From assembly GCF_037126435.1 (NCBI RefSeq), contig NZ_CP147020.1, positions 372,001 to 436,000 of the forward strand: a DNA stretch of 64,000 bases. Direction: 5' to 3'. Shown one piece after another: positions 36,215-45,638 of this stretch; position 1 is the stretch's first letter; each line of letters opens with the position of its first letter. The DNA is from Bernardetia sp. ABR2-2B. GTDB lineage: Bacteria > Bacteroidota > Bacteroidia > Cytophagales > Bernardetiaceae. Under the pieces are notes generated by a model that was given only the letters and a program-made list of their open reading frames with translations, did not search any database and was not told the origin of the DNA. A program made the translations under genes and the position numbers.

Positions 36215-37696
36215 ATGAAAGTTTACTTTCGTGCAGATGCAAATACTCAAATCGGTTGGGGGCATGTAGTTCGCTGTATGGCTTTAGCAGATATGCTCAT
36301 TGAAGATAAAAACTCTTTTTTTGAGTGTATTTTTTTGGTACAGAATCCTTCTTTAACTCTACAAAATCAAATTAAAGAAAAATTTGAGTTAGTTGTTTTG
36401 AAAGAATCAACTGACTTTTTAAAAGAAGCTGATTTTATTGCTCAAAATTATTTAAAAAATGATTCTATTATTGTTTTAGACCATTATCAAATTCAAACAG
36501 AGTATCAAAGAACTATCAAATCAACTAGTAAAGCGAAAGTAGTTTGTATTGATGATATGTACAGTTGGCATTTTGTGGCTGATGCTATTATAAATCATGC
36601 AGGAGGATTAGATTCAACTGATTATTCTTGCGAGTCGTATACAGAATTATGCTTGGGAACAGAATATGCCTTGCTTAGAAAACCATTTTTGGAGGCTGCC
36701 AAACAAGAGCGAAATATAAAAGATATAGAGACTGTTTTTATTTGTTTTGGAGGTTCAGATATTCAAAACCTTACTAAAAAAGCAATACAAGGCTGTTTGA
36801 AAATAGATAAATTCAAGAAAATTCACGTTGTTTTGGGTAGTGCATCTTTATTTTATGAGGAAATTTTAGAAGTATCAAAAACAAGTAATAAAATCATTCT
36901 ACATCAAAATCTTTCTGATATAGAAATGTGTAGCTTAATGAAAAAAAGTGATTTAGCAATAACACCTGCAAGTAGTATTTCTTACGAGATTTGTAGCGTA
37001 GGAATGTATTTAATTAGTGGGTATTATGTAGAAAATCAAAAAAACATTTATAAATTTCTTACAGAAAATAATTTAGCTATTGGAGTAGGTAATTTTGATT
37101 CTTTAAAAAATGCTTTATCTGATATACAAGAAAAAAGTAATTGGCAGAACAATAACCAACTTATTGAGCAAAAAAAATACTTCAATGGCTTTAGTCCTAA
37201 AAGAATTAGAAATATCTTCTACTCTCTCTGCATTCAGTTAGAAAATGCTACAAAAGAACATACACAACTGTATTTTGAATGGGCAAATGAAAAAGAAGTA
37301 CGCCAAAACTCCTTAAATTCAGAGCCTATTAGTTGGGAAGAGCATCAAAAGTGGTTTTTGAACAAAATTACGCAAAAAGATACTAGACTATTTCTTTTTA
37401 AGGTAGATTCTATTCTAATAGGACAAGTGCGTATTGGTTTTCAAAAAGATAAAGATAATTTATTAGTGGCTGTAATAAATTATTCTTTAGATAAGAAATT
37501 TAGAGGGCTAGGTTTTGGGAAAATAGTCCTTCAAAAAGCTATAGATGAAATAAAACAAGAGAGTAAAGATAAAGTAATGTTCTCTGCTACTGTAAAAAAA
37601 GAAAATATTTCATCTTATAGAATATTCAAAAACTTAAATTTTGAAGTAGATAAAGGAGACAAGAAAAATATTCATTTTTATCTACAAACAAACTAA
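36215..37696 (+). CDS. pseG/pseH: PseG-PseH fusion: nucleotide-sugar hydrolase plus N-acetyltransferase
   Basis: The protein has 493 residues. Residues 1-335 match PseG: YFRADANTQIGWGHVVRCMALA with the catalytic His loop, VLDHYQIQTEYQ, CFGGSDIQNLT and TPASSISYEICSVG. It removes UDP from UDP-diacetamido-trideoxy-altrose. Residues 345-493 form a GNAT domain: LYFEWANEKEVRQNSLNSEP is typical of PseH, and the acetyl-CoA loop follows in FRGLGFGKIVLQKA. PseH acetylates the PseC product. In many organisms these are separate genes; here they are fused, in an order of action (H before G) opposite to the domain order. Confidence 0.9.
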   Translation: MKVYFRADANTQIGWGHVVRCMALADMLIEDKNSFFECIFLVQNPSLTLQNQIKEKFELVVLKESTDFLKEADFIAQNYLKNDSIIVLDHYQIQTEYQRTIKSTSKAKVVCIDDMYSWHFVADAIINHAGGLDSTDYSCESYTELCLGTEYALLRKPFLEAAKQERNIKDIETVFICFGGSDIQNLTKKAIQGCLKIDKFKKIHVVLGSASLFYEEILEVSKTSNKIILHQNLSDIEMCSLMKKSDLAITPASSISYEICSVGMYLISGYYVENQKNIYKFLTENNLAIGVGNFDSLKNALSDIQEKSNWQNNNQLIEQKKYFNGFSPKRIRNIFYSLCIQLENATKEHTQLYFEWANEKEVRQNSLNSEPISWEEHQKWFLNKITQKDTRLFLFKVDSILIGQVRIGFQKDKDNLLVAVINYSLDKKFRGLGFGKIVLQKAIDEIKQESKDKVMFSATVKKENISSYRIFKNLNFEVDKGDKKNIHFYLQTN

Positions 37697-37711
37697 TAAA
37701 ACGGTAATATA

Positions 37712-38758
37712 ATGACTTCTATAATAAAAATTCAAGATTTTACAATTAGTCCAAATCATAAACCTTTCATCATTGCTGAAATGTCTGGCAATCATAATCA
37801 ATCGCTTGAGAGAGCTTTAGAAATTATTGATGCAGCAGCAGAAGCTGGAGCGCATGCTGTTAAGTTACAAACTTATACAGCAGATACTATGACATTAAAA
37901 GGAGTATTAAAAATTGAAGATAAAAACTCATTGTGGTATGGTAGAGAACTTTATGAACTATATCAAGAGGCTTACACTCCTTGGGAATGGCACAAACCAC
38001 TTTTTGAAAGAGCAAAAGAGAAGGGATTGATTATCTTTAGCACTCCTTTTGATGAAACAGCTGTTGATTTTTTGGAAGAGCTAGAAGTTCCTGTTTACAA
38101 AATTGCTTCTTTTGAGAATAATGATATTCCTCTATTAAAAAAAGTGGCTCAAACAGGCAAACCAGTTATTATGTCCACAGGAGCAGCTACCTTAACTCAG
38201 ATTGATGATGCCGTACACACACTTAAAAATAATGGTTGTGAGCAACTTATTTTATTAAAATGTACAAGCACTTACCCATCCACTCCTGAAAATACAAATT
38301 TGGTAACTATACCTCATTTAGCACAAGCTTTTGATTGTATGACAGGACTTTCTGACCATACCATGGGAATCGGTGCTGCTGTTGCCTCAGTTGCGTTAGG
38401 AGCAAGAGTTATCGAAAAACATTTTACACTATCTCGTTCTGAAGGAGGTGTAGATTCAGCTTTTTCTATTGAACCACATGAACTAAAGAGCTTAGTTATA
38501 GAAACAGAAAGAGCCTTTCTTTCTTTAGGAAAAGTACAATACGGAATACAAAAAGCTGAAGAAAAAAGTTTAATTTTCAAACGTTCTATTTATGTAGTTG
38601 AAGATATAAAAGAAGGAGAAGAATTTACATCTAAAAACATTCGTGTTATTCGTCCAGGTTTTGGGTTGCAGCCTAAATATTATGATTTAGTGTTAGGAAA
38701 GAAAGCACATAAAGCAATGAAAAAAGGAACTCCACTTACTTTTAATGAATTACTGTAA
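37712..38758 (+). CDS. pseI: Pseudaminic acid synthase
   Basis: This 348-residue enzyme condenses the PseG product with phosphoenolpyruvate to give pseudaminic acid. The NeuB-type barrel has EMSGNHNQSLERALEIID and HAVKLQTYTADTMTLK near the start, KIASFENNDIPLLK, LLKCTSTYPSTPENTNL and GLSDHTMGIGAAVA. The last 60 residues are an antifreeze-like SAF domain (KRSIYVVEDIKEGEEFT ... NIRVIRPGFG). The SGNHN and LQTYTADTMT forms fit PseI better than NeuB. It is the last gene of the set, 16 bases after pseGH. Confidence 0.93.
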   Translation: MTSIIKIQDFTISPNHKPFIIAEMSGNHNQSLERALEIIDAAAEAGAHAVKLQTYTADTMTLKGVLKIEDKNSLWYGRELYELYQEAYTPWEWHKPLFERAKEKGLIIFSTPFDETAVDFLEELEVPVYKIASFENNDIPLLKKVAQTGKPVIMSTGAATLTQIDDAVHTLKNNGCEQLILLKCTSTYPSTPENTNLVTIPHLAQAFDCMTGLSDHTMGIGAAVASVALGARVIEKHFTLSRSEGGVDSAFSIEPHELKSLVIETERAFLSLGKVQYGIQKAEEKSLIFKRSIYVVEDIKEGEEFTSKNIRVIRPGFGLQPKYYDLVLGKKAHKAMKKGTPLTFNELL

Positions 38759-38938
38759 AAACTTTTTGTTAGTAAAAAACGTTCTAAGAGATAGATTACT
38801 CTTATTTTTAGGGATTCTAAATAATCTTGAATTTTTTTGAGTAGTTTTGTAGTGCAAATACCAATTTTTAATAAATAAAGAGTTCACAGAACTTTCAATT
38901 CTGGCTAGAATAAATATATACGCCTAAAACGAAACGTT

Positions 38939-39265
38939 ATGATTACAATTACAGATAAAGCAGCGACTCAAATCGGTCAGCTCAAACAACAAGAAAATCA
39001 CGCTCCTGATAGTAATATCCGTGTATCAGTACAAGGAGGAGGTTGTTCAGGACTTATGTACGACTTAGCTTTTGATGCTTCAATTCAAGATTCAGATCAA
39101 GTATTTGAAGATAAAGGCATCAAAATATTAGTCGATAAAAAGAGCTTGTTGTACCTTTTGGGAACATCTCTTGATTTTACAGATGGATTAAACGGAAAAG
39201 GATTTCAATTTGTAAATCCAAATGCTTCACGTACTTGTGGATGTGGAGAAAGTTTTTCAGTTTAA
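38939..39265 (+). CDS. A-type iron-sulfur carrier protein (IscA/ErpA/SufA family)
   Basis: This 108-residue protein delivers Fe-S clusters to apo-proteins. The first conserved cysteine is in GGGCSGLMYDL (about residue 38) and the paired cysteines are in SRTCGCGESF at the C-terminus. Length and motifs are normal. It stands alone after the pse locus and has a strong terminator. Which member of the A-type family it is cannot be decided from the sequence alone. Confidence 0.92.
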   Translation: MITITDKAATQIGQLKQQENHAPDSNIRVSVQGGGCSGLMYDLAFDASIQDSDQVFEDKGIKILVDKKSLLYLLGTSLDFTDGLNGKGFQFVNPNASRTCGCGESFSV

Positions 39266-39286
39266 ATTCTACTTTCATTCTAATAA

Positions 39287-39320
39287 AAAAGCCAAACAAT
39301 ATAAAAATTGTTTGGCTTTT
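39287..39320. terminator. Bidirectional terminator
   Basis: AAAAGCCAAACAAT at 39287-39300 pairs perfectly with 39307-39320 around a six-base loop, with A-rich and T-rich flanks. It separates the convergent Fe-S carrier gene and the outer-membrane protein gene. Confidence 0.85.
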
Positions 39321-39348
39321 GCTTTCTAAATACTGTTTAAAAATTAAA

Positions 39349-40227
39349 TTATTGTTTTTTCATTTTTATCAATTTATCTGCTTTTGGACGCAAAGGCACA
39401 CAGAAACCAATACTGAATGTTGTTCCTTGATTTGAAATTTTGTAGCTATTATTCACATTTATTCCACCTTCTGCATTTGCTATTGTTTCAATTGTTTCTG
39501 GGCTTATCTCTCCTGGAGGATCTGAAAATAATGCTGTTAATACAGAATTTTGAGCATTTACGTATTCAGATAATGGAACTGAACCTTCTTTTGGTTTTTG
39601 TGCAATATTCATAAATCCATAATAAGCACGAGCTTCAAGAGTTAAATATAAATAAGGAGTCAATCCTACTAAATAACTAAAACCTAGATTAGCTCCTAAA
39701 TCTGTCTGACGAACATCTAAAGGTTGTGTTCCTTCTATGCCTGATGCAGTGCTTCCTACCAAAAGACGAGCCGAAGGACCTGCCAAAACATAAAAATGAT
39801 TATTGCTTTTTGGAGCTATGCGAAGCTGTAACATAGGGTCAAATGAAAAATAATTCAGACTATATCTCTGACGTTGATTGAAATTGATTGTATCAACTCT
39901 ACCCATTTGAATGTAATTGAGTTCCATACGAATACCAATATTCTTAGTAAACTCTTTTCCTGCAAAAACACCAAACTGCAATCCCATTTTAAATTTACCA
40001 TTGCTTTTTTCATTCTCTACTTCCAACAAATTTAAAACAGGAGGAAGTGGTATAGTATCTATAACATCTATAACTTCAATTTCTGGAATTTTTATTCTGT
40101 CAAAGGAAATAGGTGCACGTGCAACCGATAAGCCTGTCTTGAAACCTGCATAAGAAAAGTTTTGTGCTTGTGATTGATAAATACTAGCTAAACAAAAAAG
40201 CAGAGATAGAAAAAATATTTTTTTCAT
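39349..40227 (-). CDS. Outer-membrane beta-barrel protein (PorT-like fold)
   Basis: The start was set at 40227 (MKKIFFLSLLFCLASIY), giving a 22-residue signal peptide ending QSQA-Q. The 292-residue protein continues with alternating strands (FSYAGFKTGLSVARAP, MGLQFGVFAGKEF, IGIRMELNYIQMG, FYVLAGPSARLLVG, LGANLGFSYLVGL, LYLTLEARAYYGFMNIA) typical of a small barrel of the OMP_b-brl_2/PorT type. A proline/isoleucine loop (about 45-65) and a loop near 205-250 are likely extracellular. No ligand can be inferred. It is a monocistronic gene. Confidence 0.75.
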   Translation of the reverse strand: MKKIFFLSLLFCLASIYQSQAQNFSYAGFKTGLSVARAPISFDRIKIPEIEVIDVIDTIPLPPVLNLLEVENEKSNGKFKMGLQFGVFAGKEFTKNIGIRMELNYIQMGRVDTINFNQRQRYSLNYFSFDPMLQLRIAPKSNNHFYVLAGPSARLLVGSTASGIEGTQPLDVRQTDLGANLGFSYLVGLTPYLYLTLEARAYYGFMNIAQKPKEGSVPLSEYVNAQNSVLTALFSDPPGEISPETIETIANAEGGINVNNSYKISNQGTTFSIGFCVPLRPKADKLIKMKKQ

Positions 40228-40401
40228 AATAGTGGTCATAACTAAAATACGTATTAATGTATAGGATTTGAAATTTCTTTTTATAATTTTTGTGATTGAT
40301 ATATTTTATAAGAAAGTTATTAAAATACAAGCTCAAAAATAAACAATGCTACTTTAATTAACGAGAGAATCTTAAAAAAATTGAATGAATATCTTATTTT
40401 G

Positions 40402-41256
40402 TCATTTTTTTGGAGAAATAGTAAAGATACACATTCTGTCTTTAGTGATTTTATAATACTTTAGATTAAACTCAAAAAAATAATTTATTGAATTATCTGT
40501 TTTATTATCTTTATTTAATAAAGCTATTTCTTCTGTACTTTTCTCGTACAATCCTTTTTTAATAATTTTATCCTTTTCAGTAATTAGAATAAATTCTTTT
40601 TCAAGCGTAAAGCTATTCCAGCTCGGAAAATCTAATACTCCTTTATAATTTCCGAAGTTATCAAAAACCAAAATTCCTTGTTCTTTTACTCCCAAAAAAA
40701 TTTGACTTTGATAAAACTCTAAATGAGAAATAGGGTACTCTTCATTTTTTAATAATAAATCTAAAGGCGTTTGAGATAAAATTTGCTTGTTCAGAACATC
40801 ATAATTTTTCAAACTAAAATCTGACTCATCAAAAAACCAAAGCGTATTATTTGGTGAAGGAGCAAGTAACCTTACAAAACCAATTTCTCCATACTGATTA
40901 CTTTCTATTTTTTCAGAAATTTTATAGCGTTCTATTTCTGTAAGAAAACGGTTCAAGATTACCCACTCTTGCAACTCTTGATAAAAAACAAAAATTTGAT
41001 TGGGATTTTGCACATTAAAATTAGTTGGAACAATGGAAGAAGATGGAGAAAAAAGCACATCTATATTTCCTAGTGAATCCAATCGCTTAATAACTCCTTT
41101 TTTATCACAAATATAAATACGCCCATAAGTATCAATATCACTCAAAATGACTTCACTTTCAAATAGTATTTCTTTTTTCAAAAGTAAGGTGTCGCTTTGA
41201 GCAAAAGCTATATGAAAGCAAAAGAAAGATAAGACTAATAAAAATATATACTTCAT
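40402..41256 (-). CDS. Exported protein of beta-propeller type, unknown function
   Basis: The start was set at 41256 (MKYIFLLVLSFFCFHIAFAQ), which gives a clean signal peptide; the longer frame overlaps the kinase gene upstream. The 284-residue protein has repeated strand pairs with the NHL/propeller look (DIDTYGRIYICDKKGVIKRLDSLG, APSNTLWFFDESDFSLKNYD with small changes, EQGILVFDNFGNYKGVLDF). Proteins of this sort are frequent in Cytophagales and are never well characterised. It follows the TPR kinase gene by 22 bases in the same direction, so it may share its transcript and its signal. Confidence 0.6.
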   Translation of the reverse strand: MKYIFLLVLSFFCFHIAFAQSDTLLLKKEILFESEVILSDIDTYGRIYICDKKGVIKRLDSLGNIDVLFSPSSSIVPTNFNVQNPNQIFVFYQELQEWVILNRFLTEIERYKISEKIESNQYGEIGFVRLLAPSPNNTLWFFDESDFSLKNYDVLNKQILSQTPLDLLLKNEEYPISHLEFYQSQIFLGVKEQGILVFDNFGNYKGVLDFPSWNSFTLEKEFILITEKDKIIKKGLYEKSTEEIALLNKDNKTDNSINYFFEFNLKYYKITKDRMCIFTISPKK

Positions 41257-41278
41257 CAAAATTTTATCGTAGTTATTC

Positions 41279-43462
41279 CTAGTATTCGTCCATTGTTTCA
41301 ATTGCAATGGCTTCTTTGATTGGTTCTTTTTTATACTCTGAGTTGAAACTAGGTAACGTAAACCAAAATGTTGTACCCTCTCCTTCTGTGCTTTCCACAC
41401 CTATTTCGCCTCCGTTTTGCTCTACAAACTCTTTGCAAATTATTAATCCTAGCCCTGTTCCTTTTTCTCCTTCTGTTCCTTTTGTGGAATATTTATTGTC
41501 TAACTTAAACAATTTTTGAGAAACTGCTCTTGGCATTCCAACGCCTGTATCTATTATTGATATTTTGGTAAACCCTGTAGTATTTCCTTCTTCATTTTTT
41601 TCTATTTCTGCTTTTACTTGTATTGTTCCTTCTCTGGGTGTAAACTTAACAGCATTAGAAACTAAATTCCTCATAACCGTGAATACAGCATTTTTATCAG
41701 CAAAAACTTGTTTTCCATCAACATCAATACACTTTGCATCAATTTCTTTTTCTTCTATCAAAGGCATTAATATTTCACACATCTTATCTATAACAGTCTT
41801 TAAATCTATATTTTCAGGTTCTAAAGCCACTGCTTTCATTTGTATTCTTGACCATGAGAGCAAATCTTCCAAAAACTTATATAAATTATCTAGTGTTCGT
41901 TCTTGATCAGCTGCCATACTAATTATTTCTTCTTTTGGAAGCTTATCACCAAAAGTAGAAATAAGGTGAGAATATCCTTTTAGAGAATTTAGAGGTCCTT
42001 TAAGGTCATGTGCTACAATAGAAAAAAAACGATCTTTTGTTTTGTTAATAGCATTGAGTTCTGTTTTAGATTTCTCAAGCTGCTCATTCATTTGTTTTAA
42101 TTTTTGATTTTGTTTGTTGATAGAATAACTTTGGCGTTTAAGCATTTTCTGAGTACGCTCTCCAAAGCGATAACGGTTATAAATCAGAAAAGCAACTATT
42201 CCCAAGGCGATAATAATTACTAAACCAATCATATTAAAAGCCTGTGCTATTTCTACTTCCGTCTCTTGTTGAAGTTGTTTTTCACGTTGATTGAGTTGTA
42301 ATAAATCAATTTCTTGTCTATGCCGTTCTTGCTCAAACTGCATTTGGAGACTATTTATCTTACGAATAGAAACTTCATTATTCACAGAATCTTTATACAT
42401 TAAATATTTTCTATAATAATTTAATGCCATTTTATCTTTTTGACTTTTTTCATATAAATTAGCAAATGAAAAATAAACTTGCTTAAATAAAAAATTATTA
42501 TTTAGAGACAGAGCTGTTTTTTCTGCTCGTCTCAAAAACAGCTCTGCCTTATCATACGAACCTTCTGCTCTATAAATATCTCCTAAACGAATAGCAAGTA
42601 AGATAGCTTTTTGTTGTTCTCCTAATTGTTCGGCCATTTGTAATGCATCAAAAGCATACTTTTTAGCTAAATTATAATCAAATTTCGTAAAATATAATTC
42701 AGAAAATAAATCGTAAGTAATTAACAAACATTTTCGTTTTGATTTTCCTATACAAAACTCCTCTGATTTTTGAAGATGAAATAAAGCAGTATCATATTCT
42801 TTTTTTGCTATGAAAACTCGTACGAGTCCGTGTGATGCAATAGCTTGTATTTTTTTGTTTTCATTTGAATTTTCTTTTTTATCAGCCCATTTTAGTAGCT
42901 CTTCATAGTAGTATTGAGCCTCTTTGTATTGCTGACTTTCAAGGTAAAGAGTTGCAATACTTTGATAAAAATCTTCTTTTGTTAATAATGGATTTTTATA
43001 CATCCTCCAAACTTCAAAAGCTTTTAGATAGCTATTTAAGGCTTCTACTTTGTTTCCTGTCTCATCATATATTTTCCCTAATTGATGATATAAAAAAGGA
43101 GGTGGGACTTCCTTTTGCGCTGCAAACGCTGAAATTTGATCCTCTATTATTTGTGAGGCTTTTAAGTGTTGTCCATTTATTTGTAATACTTTTGCATACT
43201 GGTAAGCTGAAATAGCAACCAAACGTGTTGGTTCAAATTTTTTACCTAAATCATGTCCTTTTTCAGCATATTTATAGGCTATTTCGTTATCATTTTTTAT
43301 TACTCTACTAACAATAGAATTATAAATAGAAAGCTTTACTGTGTCTTCCTTCTGACGTAATTCTAATGCTTGAATTAAACTATCTAATTCTTTAACATTT
43401 TGGCTATACCCCAAACCATACAAAAAGCTAGTATAGAATAATAAAGTTAAAATTACTTTCAT
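41279..43462 (-). CDS. TPR-repeat sensor histidine kinase
   Basis: The start was set at 43462 ([21 protein letters not shown]), where a signal peptide begins. The protein has 727 residues. A periplasmic region (about 25-400) holds seven or eight TPR motifs ([42 protein letters not shown]), then a coiled coil, one membrane helix ([21 protein letters not shown], near 415), a second coiled coil, and the kinase core. It has [10 protein letters not shown] with the phospho-His near 480, [17 protein letters not shown] and [12 protein letters not shown]. It is catalytically complete, with no adjacent response regulator. TPR kinases of this type are abundant in Bacteroidota. Confidence 0.88.
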   Translation of the reverse strand: MKVILTLLFYTSFLYGLGYSQNVKELDSLIQALELRQKEDTVKLSIYNSIVSRVIKNDNEIAYKYAEKGHDLGKKFEPTRLVAISAYQYAKVLQINGQHLKASQIIEDQISAFAAQKEVPPPFLYHQLGKIYDETGNKVEALNSYLKAFEVWRMYKNPLLTKEDFYQSIATLYLESQQYKEAQYYYEELLKWADKKENSNENKKIQAIASHGLVRVFIAKKEYDTALFHLQKSEEFCIGKSKRKCLLITYDLFSELYFTKFDYNLAKKYAFDALQMAEQLGEQQKAILLAIRLGDIYRAEGSYDKAELFLRRAEKTALSLNNNFLFKQVYFSFANLYEKSQKDKMALNYYRKYLMYKDSVNNEVSIRKINSLQMQFEQERHRQEIDLLQLNQREKQLQQETEVEIAQAFNMIGLVIIIALGIVAFLIYNRYRFGERTQKMLKRQSYSINKQNQKLKQMNEQLEKSKTELNAINKTKDRFFSIVAHDLKGPLNSLKGYSHLISTFGDKLPKEEIISMAADQERTLDNLYKFLEDLLSWSRIQMKAVALEPENIDLKTVIDKMCEILMPLIEEKEIDAKCIDVDGKQVFADKNAVFTVMRNLVSNAVKFTPREGTIQVKAEIEKNEEGNTTGFTKISIIDTGVGMPRAVSQKLFKLDNKYSTKGTEGEKGTGLGLIICKEFVEQNGGEIGVESTEGEGTTFWFTLPSFNSEYKKEPIKEAIAIETMDEY

Positions 43463-43629
43463 TCTATTTTTTTTGTTAAAAATAACAATTAATCCATCTT
43501 TCAGAGAAAGCAAATATTTTCTTCTCTGATTAAAAAATAAAAAACAATATGGATTAAAATGATTCATGTATAAAATATGCGAAAACTATTTATATTAAAA
43601 AACTAAAAAATGATTACTTATCTACAAAT

Positions 43630-44229
43630 TTATTCATTTAATTTCTTTTGAACAAATTGTATAATATCTGGAAAAAATAATAAAAAATCTTTCTCAATAT
43701 CAGAATAGTTCTGTTTTAAAAAATTATATGATTCATGTAGATTAGTAGCATATTTTGCCCTGTGAGAAAGTCCATTAAGTGATTGTTCCATTCCATACAA
43801 GGTTGCATAATTTGTAAGCCAGTCTTGCCTTTGCATTCTCAAAAAAATGTGTTGTGCTAAAGAAGGCAAAACTTCATAGTTTTTTTCTAAAGTTTGATAA
43901 ATAAACGTTGAAAACTCAACTAAATTATAATTTTCACTTTGACTTTCAAATTTATATTTATCAAAGTGTCTTCCTAAAAAATGGTCGTAGTAAATATCTG
44001 TAATCACAGGTGCATACTTCCCAAAATCAGCATGTAAGCGTTTATTTGTTTGCAAAATAATGGGGTGTTTGTCTGTAAATGTATCAATATGACGATGCAA
44101 CATGATTCCTTTTGATATTTCTTTTGGGTAATCTTGATACTTCTTTCCTCTTACAAAATCGCCTAAAAAATTACCTACAACTATATTTTCTATTCTATTT
44201 GATAAAAAAAAATGAGCTAGAAAATTCAT
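43630..44229 (-). CDS. acpH: Acyl carrier protein phosphodiesterase (DUF479)
   Basis: This 199-residue protein of the HD-like AcpH family removes the 4'-phosphopantetheine arm from acyl carrier protein. It opens MNFLAHFFLS, and has VVGNFLGDFVRGK, MLHRHIDTFTDKHP (metal-binding His/Asp) and APVITDIYYDHFLGRHF. Length and motifs are normal. It lies alone between the kinase gene and the coiled-coil pair. The reaction is known for the E. coli enzyme; the role here is inferred from homology. Confidence 0.88.
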   Translation of the reverse strand: MNFLAHFFLSNRIENIVVGNFLGDFVRGKKYQDYPKEISKGIMLHRHIDTFTDKHPIILQTNKRLHADFGKYAPVITDIYYDHFLGRHFDKYKFESQSENYNLVEFSTFIYQTLEKNYEVLPSLAQHIFLRMQRQDWLTNYATLYGMEQSLNGLSHRAKYATNLHESYNFLKQNYSDIEKDFLLFFPDIIQFVQKKLNE

Positions 44230-44330
44230 GTCGTATCTTGAAAATTATAGATAAAGGGAAATAAGATTAATAGTATTACTAAATATAAACAAAATAAATG
44301 GCAATAGTTCAACAAAAGAGTCATAAATTT

Positions 44331-44378
44331 AAAAATCCTATCTAATATTTTGTAATAAAATAATTAAATAGGATTTTT
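44331..44378 (-). terminator. Terminator after the coiled-coil gene
   Basis: AAAAATCCTAT at 44331-44341 pairs perfectly with ATAGGATTTTT at 44368-44378 around a 26-base loop. T-rich tails lie on both strands, just past the stop at 44401. Confidence 0.55.
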
Positions 44379-44400
44379 TGATAGAAAATAGTTTGTTACT

Positions 44401-45525
44401 TTACTTTTTTCCATTTTGCTTAGACTGCTCAAACGCAACTTCACGGAGAGCAGCTAATGATTTTGCGCCAGAAGCTCCATCTATTGCCTTGATCGCCAAT
44501 TCTTTTGCTTCTTTTAATGCACTTGTCAGTTGTATATTCAATGATTTTATTTGTTCATTCTGCTGTGTAATCTTGCTAGAAAGAGCATTTACCTGACGTT
44601 CGGCAATACGTTTCTTGCCTTCATTTTCTTTTGCCAATAAATCAGATTTTGCTTTGTTATCTCTCTGAATAGCAGCTTTCGTACTCTCATAAGCACGTTT
44701 GGTTTCACTATCTAATTTCTTAGGCAGTTCTTCTGCTTTTTCAGTAGCTTTTTCGTAGCTTTCCTCTTTTTCAGACAATAACTTTTCACGTAAAGCAATT
44801 TCTTTTTCTTGCTCTTCTTTAAGCTTTTCTAATTCTTCTGAACGAGATTTAGCTATTTGAGCAGTTTCATCTTTTATTTGCTGACGCTTTAAATTTTTCT
44901 CATACTGGTAAGTTTCATTTTCTCTAGCCAAACTGGTTTGCCACTCTTTTTTACGTTCAGAAAGCGTAGAGTTATGCAAATCTTCTGCTTCTTCATAGGC
45001 TTTTTTAGCTTCTTCTTCTGCTTCTAATTGCTCTTTTTCAGTCTGAGAAATTATTTTTTCAAAAGATTCCGATTTTTCAATATACTCTTGAATGAGACTT
45101 GAAAGTGTGCTTTCTTCGGCTTCCTCAATCTGATGAAGTTCTAAAAGTTGGCTCTCAATTTTGTTACTTTCTTCCTGCAAAACAGCTAAGTTTGCAGCTT
45201 CTTTTGTTAGATTGTCAGACAGACTACTGATTGCGACTCCTACGTTTCCTTTGATATTTTCAAAGGCTGTAACTACACTTTCTACTGACTGATAACCACC
45301 ATTCAAGTTATTATTTGCAGTTTTTTTAGGTTCTTCTTTAGATGTATTTTGAACCTTTGAAGTTACCACCTTTTGAACTGTCAGTCCTTTTTCTAGATTA
45401 TTTTGAAGTGTTCGGTTTTCAGTTTTGAGTTTGGTTACTTCTGCTTGAAGCGATTTATTTTCTTTACCAAGAGTTTGATAAGCATCAATAATCTCTTTTT
45501 TAGTGTTTTTCATTGAAATTGCCAT
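44401..45525 (-). CDS. Coiled-coil protein, paralog A
   Basis: This 374-residue soluble protein is almost entirely predicted coiled coil (about 15-55 and 105-350), rich in Glu, Lys, Gln and Ala. A globular-looking block lies at 75-105 (GGYQSVESVVTAFENIKGNVGVAISSLSD). The C-terminal 60 residues (SKITQQNEQIKSLNIQLTSALKEAKELAIKAIDGAS) resemble the end of the neighbouring protein at 45628-46590 (DNLTTQLKHALEQVQSLSLRAFDN), so the two are distant paralogs in tandem. No family, signal or membrane segment was recognised. It may be a cytoskeletal or scaffold protein. Confidence 0.65.
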   Translation of the reverse strand: MAISMKNTKKEIIDAYQTLGKENKSLQAEVTKLKTENRTLQNNLEKGLTVQKVVTSKVQNTSKEEPKKTANNNLNGGYQSVESVVTAFENIKGNVGVAISSLSDNLTKEAANLAVLQEESNKIESQLLELHQIEEAEESTLSSLIQEYIEKSESFEKIISQTEKEQLEAEEEAKKAYEEAEDLHNSTLSERKKEWQTSLARENETYQYEKNLKRQQIKDETAQIAKSRSEELEKLKEEQEKEIALREKLLSEKEESYEKATEKAEELPKKLDSETKRAYESTKAAIQRDNKAKSDLLAKENEGKKRIAERQVNALSSKITQQNEQIKSLNIQLTSALKEAKELAIKAIDGASGAKSLAALREVAFEQSKQNGKK

Positions 45526-45614
45526 AACGATATTTTTTTTAGAAGGTTAATGTAGCTGACAATTTTTCAACTGTCAGAAAAATAATTAAAAAATCAACAG
45601 TTAGAAACTGTCGA

Positions 45615-45638
45615 CTACCAAATAAATTTATTTGGTAG
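45615..45638. repeat. 24-base perfect palindrome across a stop codon
   Basis: CTACCAAATAAATTTATTTGGTAG is self-complementary throughout. It covers the last codons and the TAA of the gene at 45628-46590. A CAACAGTT/AACTGTC-type arm follows at 45594-45612. It could terminate or attenuate transcription between the two coiled-coil genes. Confidence 0.65.

Noticed and set aside
40402-41400. N-terminal extension of the propeller-like protein to 41400
   Set aside because: The extension overlaps the kinase gene, and a clean signal peptide begins at 41256.
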